From Ectothiorhodospira mobilis (GTDB taxonomy: Bacteria; Pseudomonadota; Gammaproteobacteria; Ectothiorhodospirales; Ectothiorhodospiraceae): a stretch of 59,919 bases of DNA. The notes beneath the pieces were generated by a model. It was not told the origin of the DNA, ran no database searches, and saw only the letters and a program-made list of their open reading frames with translations. Shown here one piece after another: positions 26,245 to 34,753 of this stretch. The stretch spans positions 1-59,919 of the forward strand of contig NZ_NRSK01000018.1 in assembly GCF_016584115.1 (NCBI RefSeq). Reading direction: 5' to 3'. Numbering within the stretch: the first letter of the stretch is position 1; each line of letters begins with the position of its first letter. A program made the translations under genes and the position numbers.

Positions 26245-27257
26245 GTGCACACCGCATGGAGCTGGTCTGCCCCGCGGGCGGCCTGCCCGCCCTGCGCACG
26301 GCCGTGGACAACGGCGCCGACGCCGTCTATCTGAGCCTGCGGGGGGAGACCAACGCCCGCAACTTCCCCGGCCTGAATTTCGACCGCAAGGCCCTGGCCA
26401 AGGGCATCGCCTACGCCCATGGCAAGGGGGTGCGGGTGTACATGGCCCTCAACACCTATCCCCAGCCGGATCTGTGGCGTTCGGCCACCGAGGCCGTGGA
26501 CACCGCCGCCGCCGAGGGGGTGGACGCGGTGATCCTGGCGGACCTGGGCCTGCTGCGCCACGCCGCCGACACCCATCCGGATCTCACCCTGCACCTCTCG
26601 GTGCAGGGCTCGGCCACCACCGCCGATGCCCTGAACTTCTACCACGAGCGCTTCGGCGTGCGCCGCGCCGTGCTGCCCCGGGTGCTGTCCCTGTCCCAGG
26701 TGGGGCAGGTGATCCAGCGCTCCAGGGTGGACATCGAGGTATTCGGCTTCGGCAGCCTCTGCGTCATGGTGGAGGGCCGCTGCATGCTCTCCTCCTACGC
26801 CACCGGCGAATCCCCCAACACCCGCGGCGCCTGCTCCCCGGCCCACGCCGTGCGCTGGGTGGAGACGCAGCGGGGCCGCGAGGCGCGCCTCAACGGCGTG
26901 CTCATCGACACCTTCGCCCCCGGCGAGAACGCCGGCTACCCGGTGATCTGCAAGGGGCGCTACCGGGTGGGGGACGGCCAGGAGACCCTCTATGCTATCG
27001 AGGAACCCACCAGTCTGAGCACCCTGGATATCCTCCCGGACCTGCTGGGCATCGGTGTGCGCGCCATCAAGCTGGAGGGCCGCCAGCGCAGTCCCGCCTA
27101 CGTGGGCAAGGCCACCCGGGTCATGCGCGAGGCCCTGGACGCCTGCCACGCCGATCCCGAACACTACACGCCGCGGCCGGAATGGGCGCAGCAGCTCTCC
27201 GGCATGTCCGAAGGACGCACCCATACCCTGGGTGCCCTGCACCGAGCCTGGCAATGA
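26241..27257 (+). CDS. ubiU: O2-independent ubiquinone hydroxylation protein UbiU
   Basis: 338-residue member of the U32 peptidase-like family (YhbU) that with UbiV performs O2-independent hydroxylation steps of ubiquinone synthesis. The four cysteines for its [4Fe-4S] cluster are visible: CVMVEGRC, then Cys 17 residues on in NTRGACSP, and a later Cys in YPVICKGRY. Other family segments are VYLSLRGETNARNF and IKLEGRQRSPAYV. It overlaps both neighbours by ATGA, indicating stoichiometric co-translation with UbiV. The third partner, ubiT, is not seen in the window. Confidence 0.92.
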   Translation: MSAHRMELVCPAGGLPALRTAVDNGADAVYLSLRGETNARNFPGLNFDRKALAKGIAYAHGKGVRVYMALNTYPQPDLWRSATEAVDTAAAEGVDAVILADLGLLRHAADTHPDLTLHLSVQGSATTADALNFYHERFGVRRAVLPRVLSLSQVGQVIQRSRVDIEVFGFGSLCVMVEGRCMLSSYATGESPNTRGACSPAHAVRWVETQRGREARLNGVLIDTFAPGENAGYPVICKGRYRVGDGQETLYAIEEPTSLSTLDILPDLLGIGVRAIKLEGRQRSPAYVGKATRVMREALDACHADPEHYTPRPEWAQQLSGMSEGRTHTLGALHRAWQ

Positions 27258-28153
27258 TGAAGCTCTCCCTGGGACCGATCCAATACTACTGGCCCCGCGA
27301 GCGGGTGATGGACTTCTACCGCGAGGTGGAACAGGCCCCCGTGGACATCGTCTACCTGGGGGAGACGGTCTGCTCCAAGCGCCGCGAGCTGCGCCTCGCC
27401 GACTGGCTGGAACTGGGGGACCGCCTCGCCGCCGCCGGCAAGACGGTGATCCTCTCCACCCTGGCCCTCATGGAGGCGGAATCCGAGCGCCTGGCCCTGG
27501 AGAGCCTGGCGCGCAACGGGCGCTTCCTGCTGGAGGCCAACGACGCCACCGCCCTGGGGGTGTGCGCCGGCGGACCCTTTGTCGCCGGCCCGCATATCAA
27601 CACCTACAACGCCGCCACCCTGGCGGAACTGGCGGACCTGGGGGCCGTGCGCTGGGTGATGCCGGTGGAGCTGTCCCGGCAGGTGCTCTCGGCCATGCAT
27701 GCCGCCCGCCCCGCGGGCCTGGAGACGGAGGTCCTGGCCTTCGGCCGCCTGCCCCTGGCCTTCTCCGCCCGCTGTTTCACCGCCCGCGCCCGCAATGTGC
27801 CCAAGGACGCCTGTGAGCTGGCCTGCATCGACTACCCCGGCGGCCTGCCCATGGCCACCCAGGACGGCGAGACCTTCCTCACCATCAACGGCATCCAGCT
27901 GCAGTCCGCCGATCCCGCCAACCTCATCGGTTCCCTCCCGGAACTGATGGACATGGGGGTGGAGGTGGCGCGCATCTCCCCCGAGCCCGAGGGTACCCTG
28001 GAGGTGATCCGGGCCTTTCGCGACTGTATCGATGGCACCCGTTCCTCGGCCCAGGCCCTGGAGCGTCTGCAACCCCTCTTTCCCCGGTTCTGCAACGGCT
28101 ACTGGCAGGGGGATGCCGGCATGTGCTGGCATGAGGAAGGACTATCCGCATGA
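27254..28153 (+). CDS. ubiV: O2-independent ubiquinone hydroxylation protein UbiV
   Basis: 299-residue U32-family partner of UbiU. The expected Fe-S cysteines are present: Cys in GETVCSKRR and the cluster SARCFTARARNVPKDACELAC. MKLSLGPIQYYWPRERV and VYLGETVCSKRREL are characteristic of UbiV (YhbV). The ATG at 27254 overlaps the ubiU stop, and the stop overlaps the next start, so the pair belongs to a coupled four-gene operon. It allows ubiquinone synthesis without oxygen, consistent with a facultative or microaerobic lifestyle. Confidence 0.92.
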   Translation: MMKLSLGPIQYYWPRERVMDFYREVEQAPVDIVYLGETVCSKRRELRLADWLELGDRLAAAGKTVILSTLALMEAESERLALESLARNGRFLLEANDATALGVCAGGPFVAGPHINTYNAATLAELADLGAVRWVMPVELSRQVLSAMHAARPAGLETEVLAFGRLPLAFSARCFTARARNVPKDACELACIDYPGGLPMATQDGETFLTINGIQLQSADPANLIGSLPELMDMGVEVARISPEPEGTLEVIRAFRDCIDGTRSSAQALERLQPLFPRFCNGYWQGDAGMCWHEEGLSA

Positions 28154-29715
28154 CGGCCCGGCCCTGCCGGGTCTGGAGCGAGGGCCTGGCCCCGGGGACG
28201 GTGCATGCCGCCCGGGACCGGGTGCATCTGCGCGACGGGGTGGCCCTGGGGGAGGCGCGGCTGCGTTTCCACCGCTATGAGCCCACCGCCAGCATGGGGC
28301 GCTTCGAGGCCGCCTGCCATGCTGTGCGCGGGGCCTACTGCGAGGAGGCGGGCATCCCGGTGGTGCGGCGTCTCTCCGGGGGCGGCGCCCTCTATCTCTG
28401 CCCCGGCCAGTGCTGCCTCACCCTGACCCTGCCCCGGGACTGGCTGGGGGAGGGGGACACCCTCACCGCCCTCATGGCCCGTCTAAACCGGGCCCTGGCC
28501 CGGGCCCTGGGCAGCCTGGGCATCCCCGCCCGCAGCGCCTTCCCCAACGATGTGGAAGTGGACGGCCGCAAGCTGGCGGCGGGGTTTCTCGCCGTGGAGC
28601 CGGAGGCCATCCTCTACCACGGCGTGATCCTGGAATACCTGGACGTGGAGACCCTCCTGAAGGTGCTGCGCTTCCCCCGGGAGAAGCTCAGCAGTGAGGG
28701 CATCCTCAGCGCCCGCCAGCGCTTTATCACCCTGGAGGACCTGCCCCATGGCCCCCGGGATCCGGAAACCGTGAAGGCGGCGGTGACCGGGGCCCTGATG
28801 GAGGAGCTGGCCCTGGAGGCGATCCCGGAACCCCCGGCCCGATGCGCGGCCACGGCGGACCCCGTGCCCGACCCGGCGGGCGTGATGCCCGGACTTCAGG
28901 TGGACTGGGAGGCCGAGGAAGGGGAGAGCTGGCGGGCCTTCCTGCCCACCCCCGGCGGCGTGCTCCACCTGCGCCTCGTCCCCGATGCCGCGGGCACGCA
29001 TATCCGCGAGGCCACCCTGGCGGGGGCCGTGCACGTTGCCCCCGTGCACCTGTTTGCGGACCTGTGCCGGGCCCTGGAGGGGGCGCCCCTGGAGGCGGCG
29101 GAGGTGCGACTGCTGCACCGCCTGCGGGAGGTGGGGGCGGAGATGCCGGGGTTCGGACCCGAACCCCTGGCCCGGCTGCTGCGCCTGGCCCTGGGGCGGC
29201 GGGGGGAACAGGCCCTGGGGCTGACCGCGGCCGAGGCCAACCGGCTCATGGTGCACCGGGTGGATGGCAGCGAGGCGGCGCCGGAGATCCTCTCCCGGGC
29301 CACGGTCCTGCTGGTGCCCTACTGCGCCAAGCCCGCCTGGTGCAAGTGGCGCCACGAGGATGATTGCGTGGAGTGCGGCGGCTGCGAGGTGGGGGAGGCC
29401 TACCGCCTGGCCCGGGCCCGGGGCATGCAGGTGGTCACCATCACCCGCTACGAACACCTGCGGGAGGTGCTCGGCGGCATGCAGCGCGAGGGCGCGCCGG
29501 CCTACGTGGGCATGTGCTGCCGGCATTTCTATCTCAAGCGGGCCCATGCCTTCCGCGCTGCCGGCATCCCGGCGGTGCTCATGGATATCACCGGCTCCAA
29601 CTGCTACGAACTGAATCAGGAGGATGCGGCCTACGAGGGCCGTTTCACCGCCGAGGCGGCCCTGGACGCCCCATTGCTGGAGAAGGTGATGACCTGGGTC
29701 CCCGGCGGCGGTTGA
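28150..29715 (+). CDS. Lipoate-protein ligase / DUF116 fusion protein
   Basis: 521 residues, two recognisable parts. Residues about 1-240 are a lipoate-protein-ligase (LplA) catalytic domain: RRLSGGGALYLCPGQC matches the ligase glycine-rich loop and NDVEVDGRKLAAG carries the lipoyl-AMP-binding Lys. About 250-370 resembles an accessory ligase domain. Residues about 384-500 are a DUF116-like, cysteine-rich domain (Cys392, Cys398, Cys406, Cys409, Cys412; later GMCCRHF and GSNCYEL), suggestive of metal or Fe-S binding. The start overlaps the ubiV stop by ATGA, so it is the last gene of the yhcC-ubiU-ubiV operon. Its substrate and the role of DUF116 are unknown; it could attach lipoate to a carrier, or have been repurposed. 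It ends 7 bp from a convergent gene. Confidence 0.8.
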   Translation: MTARPCRVWSEGLAPGTVHAARDRVHLRDGVALGEARLRFHRYEPTASMGRFEAACHAVRGAYCEEAGIPVVRRLSGGGALYLCPGQCCLTLTLPRDWLGEGDTLTALMARLNRALARALGSLGIPARSAFPNDVEVDGRKLAAGFLAVEPEAILYHGVILEYLDVETLLKVLRFPREKLSSEGILSARQRFITLEDLPHGPRDPETVKAAVTGALMEELALEAIPEPPARCAATADPVPDPAGVMPGLQVDWEAEEGESWRAFLPTPGGVLHLRLVPDAAGTHIREATLAGAVHVAPVHLFADLCRALEGAPLEAAEVRLLHRLREVGAEMPGFGPEPLARLLRLALGRRGEQALGLTAAEANRLMVHRVDGSEAAPEILSRATVLLVPYCAKPAWCKWRHEDDCVECGGCEVGEAYRLARARGMQVVTITRYEHLREVLGGMQREGAPAYVGMCCRHFYLKRAHAFRAAGIPAVLMDITGSNCYELNQEDAAYEGRFTAEAALDAPLLEKVMTWVPGGG

Positions 29716-29722
29716 GCATCCC

Positions 29723-29917
29723 TTAGCCCCCCTCCCGCTGCACCGTCACCTGCAGCCGGCCCGTGGGGTCCAGTGCCACATGGAACTCGATGGGGGCGCA
29801 GCAGGTGGGACAGTCCTCCACGTAGCGGTCCCCCGCCTCCTGGACATCCACCGGGGTGTCGAACACGGCCCCGCACCAGGGGCATTCCACGGTCACTTCT
29901 TCCAGGGGATCGGTCAT
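29723..29917 (-). CDS. CPXCG-motif cysteine-rich small protein
   Basis: 64-residue protein with two zinc-knuckle-like pairs, CPWCGAVF and CPTCCAPIEF, separated by an acidic segment. It matches the CPXCG small-protein family of unknown function. Such proteins probably bind zinc in the cytoplasm. It is the last gene of the minus-strand run yicC to hemW, 56 bp after hemW. Start at 29917 gives MTDPLEEVTVECPWCG; the longer open frame upstream is a shadow of hemW. Confidence 0.8.
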   Translation of the reverse strand: MTDPLEEVTVECPWCGAVFDTPVDVQEAGDRYVEDCPTCCAPIEFHVALDPTGRLQVTVQREGG

Positions 29918-29973
29918 GGCGGGATCCTCCTCGTGCCAGGCTTGGAAACCATTGGATCCGGGATTGCCGGTGT

Positions 29974-31122
29974 TCAGTTCCCCTGCGGTATGAACAGGGC
30001 CACCAGGTCGTCCAGATAGCGCCGCCCCAGGTCCGTGGGGCGCAGCCGGTCCGGCCGGTCCTGCAGCAGCCCCCGGGCCACGGCCGTGCCCCGGGCCGGT
30101 TCCAGATGCACCGCCGGCAGCCCCGTGCGCTGCGTGAACAGACTCATCGGCACCCCTTCGGTCAAGCGTAGGCCATTGAGCGCAAAGTCGAAAGCCGCTT
30201 CCGCCGGGTCCAGGGTCTCGCTCCCGGCGACGGCATCCCCGGCCATCGCCGCCGCCATGAAGGCCCCGGGATCGGCCCGTTTCCAGCGCCGCAGGATGCG
30301 CCCCTGCGGCAGGGTATGCTTGCCGTGGGCCCCGGCGCCGATGCCCAGGTAATCGCCGAACTGCCAGTAGTTGAGGTTGTGCCGGCAGCGGTGTCCGGGG
30401 CGGGCGTGGGCGGATACCTCGTAGTGCTCGAATCCCGCCCGCTGTAGCCGCTCCCGCCCCGCCTCCTGCATGGCCGCGCGGGTATCCTCGTCGGGCAGAT
30501 CCGGGGGATGCCGGCCAAAGGGGGTCTCCGCCTCCAGGGTGAGTTCGTACCAGCTCAGGTGCTCCGGCTCCAGGGCCAGAGCGGCGTCCAGGTCGGCCCG
30601 GGCCTGGGCCGGGGTCTGTCCCGGCAGGGCGCACATCAGGTCCAGGTTGAGGTTTGCAAAGCCCGCGTCCCGGGCCGCCGTGACGGCCTCCACCACGGCG
30701 CGGGCGTCGTGGATCCGCCCCAGACGCTGTAGCAGGGTGTCATCCAGGCTCTGGGCGCCGATGGAGAGGCGGTTGACCCCGGCGTCGCGAAAGCCCCGAA
30801 AACGCGCCTGCTCCAGGGTGCCGGGGTTGGCCTCCAGGGTGATCTCGGCGTCATGGGCCAGGCCGGGGCGTCTTGCCACCCGTTCCAGCAGCCGGCCGAT
30901 GGTCTGCGGGGAGAAGAGGCTGGGGGTGCCGCCGCCGATGAAGACGCTCTCAAGCGCCCGGTGGGGCAGTCGTTCCAGATCCGTCTCCAGGTCCGCCAGC
31001 AGGGCCTGCAGGTAGGCGGCCTCGGGGATCTCCCGTGCCCCATGGGAGTTGAAGTCGCAGTAGGGGCACTTGCGCACGCACCAGGGGATGTGGACGTAGA
31101 GCGCGAGGGGAGGCGTGGGCAT
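29974..31122 (-). CDS. hemW: Heme chaperone HemW (radical SAM)
   Basis: 382-residue HemN-like radical SAM protein now regarded as a heme chaperone. The radical SAM motif is HIPWCVRKCPYCDF (C-x3-C-x2-C), followed by ESVFIGGGTPSLF, RLSIGAQSLDD and LMCALPGQT, all typical. The C-terminal HemN_C-type domain (about 290-375) includes FDFALNGLRLTEGV. The extra N-terminal cysteines of true HemN are absent. Start at 31122 (MPTPPLALYVHIPWC). It follows rdgB after 31 bp, the usual gammaproteobacterial rdgB-hemW pair. Confidence 0.94.
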   Translation of the reverse strand: MPTPPLALYVHIPWCVRKCPYCDFNSHGAREIPEAAYLQALLADLETDLERLPHRALESVFIGGGTPSLFSPQTIGRLLERVARRPGLAHDAEITLEANPGTLEQARFRGFRDAGVNRLSIGAQSLDDTLLQRLGRIHDARAVVEAVTAARDAGFANLNLDLMCALPGQTPAQARADLDAALALEPEHLSWYELTLEAETPFGRHPPDLPDEDTRAAMQEAGRERLQRAGFEHYEVSAHARPGHRCRHNLNYWQFGDYLGIGAGAHGKHTLPQGRILRRWKRADPGAFMAAAMAGDAVAGSETLDPAEAAFDFALNGLRLTEGVPMSLFTQRTGLPAVHLEPARGTAVARGLLQDRPDRLRPTDLGRRYLDDLVALFIPQGN

Positions 31123-31153
31123 GGGAGGGTGTCGGGGCCGGCCCGGAGGGCGG

Positions 31154-31765
31154 TCAGGTCTGTGGGTCGCCGGGGCCTTCCCGGCGCAGGGCCTCGAGGA
31201 AGGCGGCCAGGGCCTGGCCCCGGTGGCTGCGCCGGTTCTTTTCGTCGGCATGGATCTCTGCCGCCGTCTGGCCCAGTTCCGGTACCAGGAAGACGGGGTC
31301 GTAGCCGTGGCCGCCCTCGCCGGCGGAGGCCAGGGCGATGCGTCCCGTCCAGGTGCCCTGGGTGAGCAGGGGGGCGGGGTCATCGGCGTGGCGCAGGAAG
31401 GCGATGACACAGCGGAACCGGGCCGTGCGCTGTGCTTCGGGCACGTCCTGCAGGGCCTCCAGGAGCTTTTGGTTGTTGGCCCGGGCGTCGGCGTCGGGAC
31501 CGGCGTAGCGGGCCGAGTAGATGCCGGGGGCCCCGTCCAGGGCGTCCACCTCGATGCCGGAGTCGTCGGCCATGGCGGGCAGGCCGGTGTGGCGGGCGGC
31601 GTTGCGGGCCTTGATGATGGCGTTCTCCACGAAGGTGAGCCCCGTTTCCTCGGCCTCGGGCACGTCGAAGTCGGACTGGGGGCGTACCTGGTGGCCGGTG
31701 GGGGCCAGGAGTTGCTGGAATTCCTTCACCTTGCCGGGGTTGCCGGTGGCCAGGACGATCTGCAT
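31154..31765 (-). CDS. rdgB: XTP/dITP diphosphatase
   Basis: 203-residue Ham1-type pyrophosphatase that removes dITP, XTP and ITP from the nucleotide pool. Signatures are [13 protein letters not shown] at the N-terminus, the catalytic [20 protein letters not shown], and [10 protein letters not shown]. The ATG at 31765 starts directly at MQIVLATGN. It lies downstream of rph, but 288 bp containing REP-like hairpins intervene, so the two may be separated by transcript processing or attenuation. Confidence 0.95.
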   Translation of the reverse strand: MQIVLATGNPGKVKEFQQLLAPTGHQVRPQSDFDVPEAEETGLTFVENAIIKARNAARHTGLPAMADDSGIEVDALDGAPGIYSARYAGPDADARANNQKLLEALQDVPEAQRTARFRCVIAFLRHADDPAPLLTQGTWTGRIALASAGEGGHGYDPVFLVPELGQTAAEIHADEKNRRSHRGQALAAFLEALRREGPGDPQT

Positions 31766-31807
31766 GGGGTTCTCCTCTTGGAATTCATGGAGGCAAGCGT
31801 TTCCGTC

Positions 31808-32035
31808 CCGTTGCGGGGGGGGATCCTCCAGGGGCCGCCGTGGATCCGTCCCTGGAGGCTTGCGCGCCGCTTCCCTGCGGCGCACACCCCTTGCGGATCT
31901 CCCCCCGCAACGGGACTCCTGCCCTGGACCGGGTTGCGGGGGCAGACCCTCCAGGGGACGCCGTGGATCCGTCCCTGGAGGCTTGCGCGCCGCTTCCCTG
32001 CGGCGCACATCCCCCCCCCGTTGCGGATACTGCAG
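31808..32035. repeat. REP-like doublet of hairpin repeats between rph and rdgB
   Basis: Two direct copies of a 62-bp unit lie at 31825-31886 and 31948-32009 (one mismatch, 123-bp period). Each unit contains two hairpins: CCTCCAGGG pairing with CCCTGGAGG, and GCGCCG pairing with CGGCGC around CTTCCCTG. Each unit is preceded by GTTGCGGGGG, and a further GTTGCGG follows at about 32019, so the larger unit is near 80 bp with a partial third edge. This architecture resembles REP/BIME-type intergenic elements. All six frames give only a repetitive Arg-rich shadow peptide, so it is not a gene. Confidence 0.85.
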
Positions 32036-32053
32036 CGATGGGGATCCGGAGGA

Positions 32054-32773
32054 TCAGCCCTCGGCCAGGGCCGCCTGCTGGGCGGTGATGAGTTCGCTGA
32101 TGCCCTTCTGAGCCAGGTCCAGCATGGACTGCAGTTCCTCCGGTCGGAAGGCGTGGCCTTCGGCGGTGCCCTGCACCTCGATGAAGCCCCCGGCCTCGTT
32201 CATCACCACGTTCATGTCGGTCTCCGCCTCGGAGTCCTCGGCGTAGTCCAGGTCCAGCACCGGGGTGCCCTTGTAGATCCCGGTGGAGACGGCGGCCACG
32301 CTGCCGAACAGGGGATCCCTGCGCAGGGCGTCCCGGGCCCTCAGGGACGCGATGGCATCCGCCAGGGCCACGTAGCCGCCGGTGATGGAGGCGGTGCGGG
32401 TGCCGCCGTCGGCCTGGATCACGTCGCAGTCCACGGTGATCTGGCGTTCCCCCAGGGCCTCCAGGTTCACCGCGGCGCGCAGGCTGCGGCCGATGAGGCG
32501 CTGGATCTCCAGGGTGCGCCCCCCCTGGCGTCCCCGCGCGGCCTCCCGGGCCATGCGGTCGTGGGTGGCCCGGGGCAGCATGCCGTATTCGGCGGTGACC
32601 CAGCCCCGCCCCTTGCCCCGCAGGAAGGGCGGCACCCGCTCGTCCACGCTGGCGGTGCAGATCACCCGCGTGTCGCCGTATTCCACCAGTACCGAGCCCT
32701 CGGCGTGGCGGGTGAAGCGGCGGGTGATGCGGATGGGACGAAGCTCGTCCGGGGCGCGGCCACTGGGTCGCAT
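32054..32773 (-). CDS. rph: Ribonuclease PH
   Basis: 239-residue phosphorolytic 3'-5' exoribonuclease that trims tRNA 3' ends. The family motifs [37 protein letters not shown] and [13 protein letters not shown] are intact through the C-terminus, unlike the frameshifted rph of E. coli K-12. The ATG at 32773 is the usual start. It lies downstream of yicC (with a DUF2835 gene between) and upstream of rdgB. Confidence 0.95.
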   Translation of the reverse strand: MRPSGRAPDELRPIRITRRFTRHAEGSVLVEYGDTRVICTASVDERVPPFLRGKGRGWVTAEYGMLPRATHDRMAREAARGRQGGRTLEIQRLIGRSLRAAVNLEALGERQITVDCDVIQADGGTRTASITGGYVALADAIASLRARDALRRDPLFGSVAAVSTGIYKGTPVLDLDYAEDSEAETDMNVVMNEAGGFIEVQGTAEGHAFRPEELQSMLDLAQKGISELITAQQAALAEG

Positions 32774-32856
32774 GGGGGTCTCCTGTGGGAAAAGCGGGCG
32801 GGCATTATACGCGCACCCCGGCGCCGGGGGCCATGTGCCATCCAGTAGGCCAGGAG

Positions 32857-33078
32857 TCAATCCACCCGGTCCAGGGACTGCAGGCGGTTGTGTTCGTCCA
32901 CGGTGAGCACGAAGCGGCCGTTGATGCCGTCATGGCCCACGAAGGGCCGCAGGGCCGATGCGGGGAAACGCACCCGGGGCCCCTCCGCGGACCGGGCCAC
33001 CACGGCCGCCGCGGCGCCGCTGTAGTACTGCAGAAAGGCCTCCCGGGAGATCTCCAGATGCAGGTGGTAACGGGGCAT
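32857..33078 (-). CDS. DUF2835 family small protein
   Basis: 73-residue protein starting [21 protein letters not shown] and containing [12 protein letters not shown] and [13 protein letters not shown], the recognisable DUF2835 pattern found in gammaproteobacteria and of unknown function. The start at 33078 was taken because it opens the conserved region; the frame continues to 33123. It is placed between yicC and rph on the minus strand. No catalytic motif, signal or membrane segment is visible. Confidence 0.8.
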   Translation of the reverse strand: MPRYHLHLEISREAFLQYYSGAAAAVVARSAEGPRVRFPASALRPFVGHDGINGRFVLTVDEHNRLQSLDRVD

Positions 33079-33200
33079 GGCGGCGGTTCCTGGAAGGGGG
33101 TGCCGGTGATGGATCATCCCCATGCAGCATAGTCACTGTTTCGGGTGAACGTCGGGCCTTGCAGGCCTCTTCCGGTGACGACGTCCTGGAGAAGCAGGAA

Positions 33201-34067
33201 TCACTCCACGTTCTGCACCTGCTCGCGCATCTGCTCGATGAGCACCTTCAGTTCCACCGCCGCCTGGGTGGTGTCCATGTCGTTGGACTTGCTGCTCAGG
33301 GTGTTGGCCTCCCGGTTCATCTCCTGCATGAGGAAGTCCAGGCGCCGGCCCACGGGTTCGTTGCGCTCGAGGATGGCGCGCACCTCGGCCACGTGGGCGT
33401 CCAGGCGGTCCAGTTCCTCGGCCACGTCCAGCTTCTGGGCCTGCAGGGCCAGTTCCTGTTCCAGGCGGCCGGGGTCCAGGTCTGTGCCCAGTTCCTGGAT
33501 GCGGGTCTGCAGGCGGGTGCGCAGGGCCTCGATCACCTGGGGGCGGCGGGTGCGTACATGGGCCACCTGCTGGGTGATGGCCTCGCAGCGGGTCTGCAGC
33601 ATCTCGCGGATCTGGGCCCCTTCCCGGGCGCGGTTCTGGGCCAGGGTCTCCAGGGCCTGATCCAGCAGTTCCAGGGCGGCCTGGCGTACCGGTTCCAGGT
33701 CGGGGCTGGCCTCGGCGGCCACGCCGGGCCAGCGCAGGATGTCCATGGCGGTCATGCGGGCGGCGTTCATCATCCAGTGCTCCACGCGGGTGACGGTCTG
33801 GATCACCTCCCGGGCCAGGGCCTCGTCCAGCTGGATGCCCCCCGTCTGCCCCTCGGCCCGGCGGAAGCGGAGCTGGCATTCCACCTTGCCGCGGCCCAGC
33901 CGTTCCTGCACCTTCTGGCGCACCGGCCCCTCCAGGGCGCGCAGCTCTTCCGGCAGGCGGGGCGCGATCTCCAGATAGCGGTGGTTGACGCTGCGCAGTT
34001 CCCAGACGAGGGTGCCCGACTCGCCGGTGGCCTCGCATCTTGCGAAACCGGTCATGCTGTTCAACAT
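33201..34067 (-). CDS. yicC: YicC/YloC family endoribonuclease
   Basis: 288-residue member of the YicC family, whose E. coli and B. subtilis members act on RNA. N-terminus MLNSMTGFARCEA and the motif LVWELRSVNHRYLEI are diagnostic, and the C-terminal DUF1732-type segment reads FLMQEMNREANTLSSKS. The ATG at 34067 is preferred to an in-frame GTG six bases earlier because AGGAG then sits at the right distance. It leads a minus-strand run through DUF2835, rph, rdgB, hemW and the CPXCG gene, and diverges from hsp20. Confidence 0.92.
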   Translation of the reverse strand: MLNSMTGFARCEATGESGTLVWELRSVNHRYLEIAPRLPEELRALEGPVRQKVQERLGRGKVECQLRFRRAEGQTGGIQLDEALAREVIQTVTRVEHWMMNAARMTAMDILRWPGVAAEASPDLEPVRQAALELLDQALETLAQNRAREGAQIREMLQTRCEAITQQVAHVRTRRPQVIEALRTRLQTRIQELGTDLDPGRLEQELALQAQKLDVAEELDRLDAHVAEVRAILERNEPVGRRLDFLMQEMNREANTLSSKSNDMDTTQAAVELKVLIEQMREQVQNVE

Positions 34068-34142
34068 GCTCACTCCTGGGTTGCCATGAACGGACTATTG
34101 TACGGGAAGGGGCCGGTGTCCCGCCCCCGGGGTGGCATTTCC

Positions 34143-34170
34143 CTTGAAATCCGTCCCGTCACCCCAATAT
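34143..34170 (+). promoter_or_regulatory. Sigma-32-like heat-shock promoter of hsp20
   Basis: CTTGAAA at 34143-34149 is a perfect match to the sigma-32 -35 consensus, followed after 12 bp by CCCCAATAT at 34162-34170, close to the CCCCATNT -10 consensus. The hsp20 ATG lies about 55 bp downstream. Gene function and motif agree. Confidence 0.75.
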
Positions 34171-34225
34171 CCGGGTGTGAAAGACGATGTGGTAACGAGC
34201 AGATCGGACAACGGAGGTGAGTGCC

Positions 34226-34663
34226 ATGTTCATGACCCGTTACGAACCCTGGAGCCTGTTGAACCAGCTCTCCCGCGAGCTGGATCGTCTGAACCCTTCG
34301 GGGATGGCCGGAGGGGAGGAGCCCGCTGCCACCAGCGACTGGATGCCGGCGGTGGACATCCGCGAGGAGAAGGATGCCTACGTCCTGCACGCCGACGTGC
34401 CCGGCGTGGATCCCAAGGATATCGAGGTGCACATGGAGAACGGTGTGCTCACCATCCGCGGTGAGCGCAAGGCGGAGAGCACCGAGGAGCGGGAGAACTA
34501 CAAGCGGGTGGAGCGCGTGCGCGGAAGCTTCTACCGGCGCTTCTCCCTGCCGGATACGGCGGATGCCGAGCGCATCAGCGCCCGCAGTGCCAACGGCGTG
34601 CTGGAAGTACACATTCCCAAGCAGGAGAAGGTGCAGCCCCGTCGCATCACCGTGGAGGGCTGA
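34226..34663 (+). CDS. Small heat-shock protein, Hsp20/alpha-crystallin family
   Basis: 145-residue ATP-independent holdase chaperone. The alpha-crystallin domain runs from about residue 38 (DWMPAVDIREEKDAYVLHAD) to 140, with ADVPGVDPKDIEV and the closing ARSANGVLEVHIPK, where the usual GVL motif is present. The C-terminal anchoring I-x-I/V motif is likely RITVEG. GGAGG lies 8 bp before the ATG at 34226. The upstream sigma-32-like promoter and downstream terminator frame a single heat-shock transcription unit, next to a DnaJ-type co-chaperone. Confidence 0.92.
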   Translation: MFMTRYEPWSLLNQLSRELDRLNPSGMAGGEEPAATSDWMPAVDIREEKDAYVLHADVPGVDPKDIEVHMENGVLTIRGERKAESTEERENYKRVERVRGSFYRRFSLPDTADAERISARSANGVLEVHIPKQEKVQPRRITVEG

Positions 34664-34704
34664 ACCGGCGGCGGGCCCTGCATGGGGCCTGCCGTTCCCA
34701 CCCT

Positions 34705-34735
34705 GCGCCGCGTTCTCACGCGGCGCTCTTTGTTT
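34705..34735 (+). terminator. Rho-independent terminator after hsp20
   Basis: GCGCCGCG (34705-34712) and CGCGGCGC (34719-34726) form a perfect 8-bp stem with a six-base loop, followed by TCTTTGTTT. It lies between the hsp20 stop and the DnaJ start. Confidence 0.85.
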
Positions 34736-34753
34736 GGGGTATCGTGAGCACCT

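Noticed and set aside
28150-29715. Frameshift or chimeric join creating the lipoate-ligase/DUF116 fusion
   Set aside because: The frame is continuous, codon use is uniform and both ends have intact motifs, so a natural fusion is more likely.
31825-32009. CRISPR array
   Set aside because: Only two units with internal hairpins, 62 bp each, not 24-40-bp repeats with unique spacers; no cas genes are present.
31726-32010. Possible small proteins in the rph-rdgB gap
   Set aside because: The frames simply read through the hairpin repeat doublet and repeat the same Arg-rich peptide.
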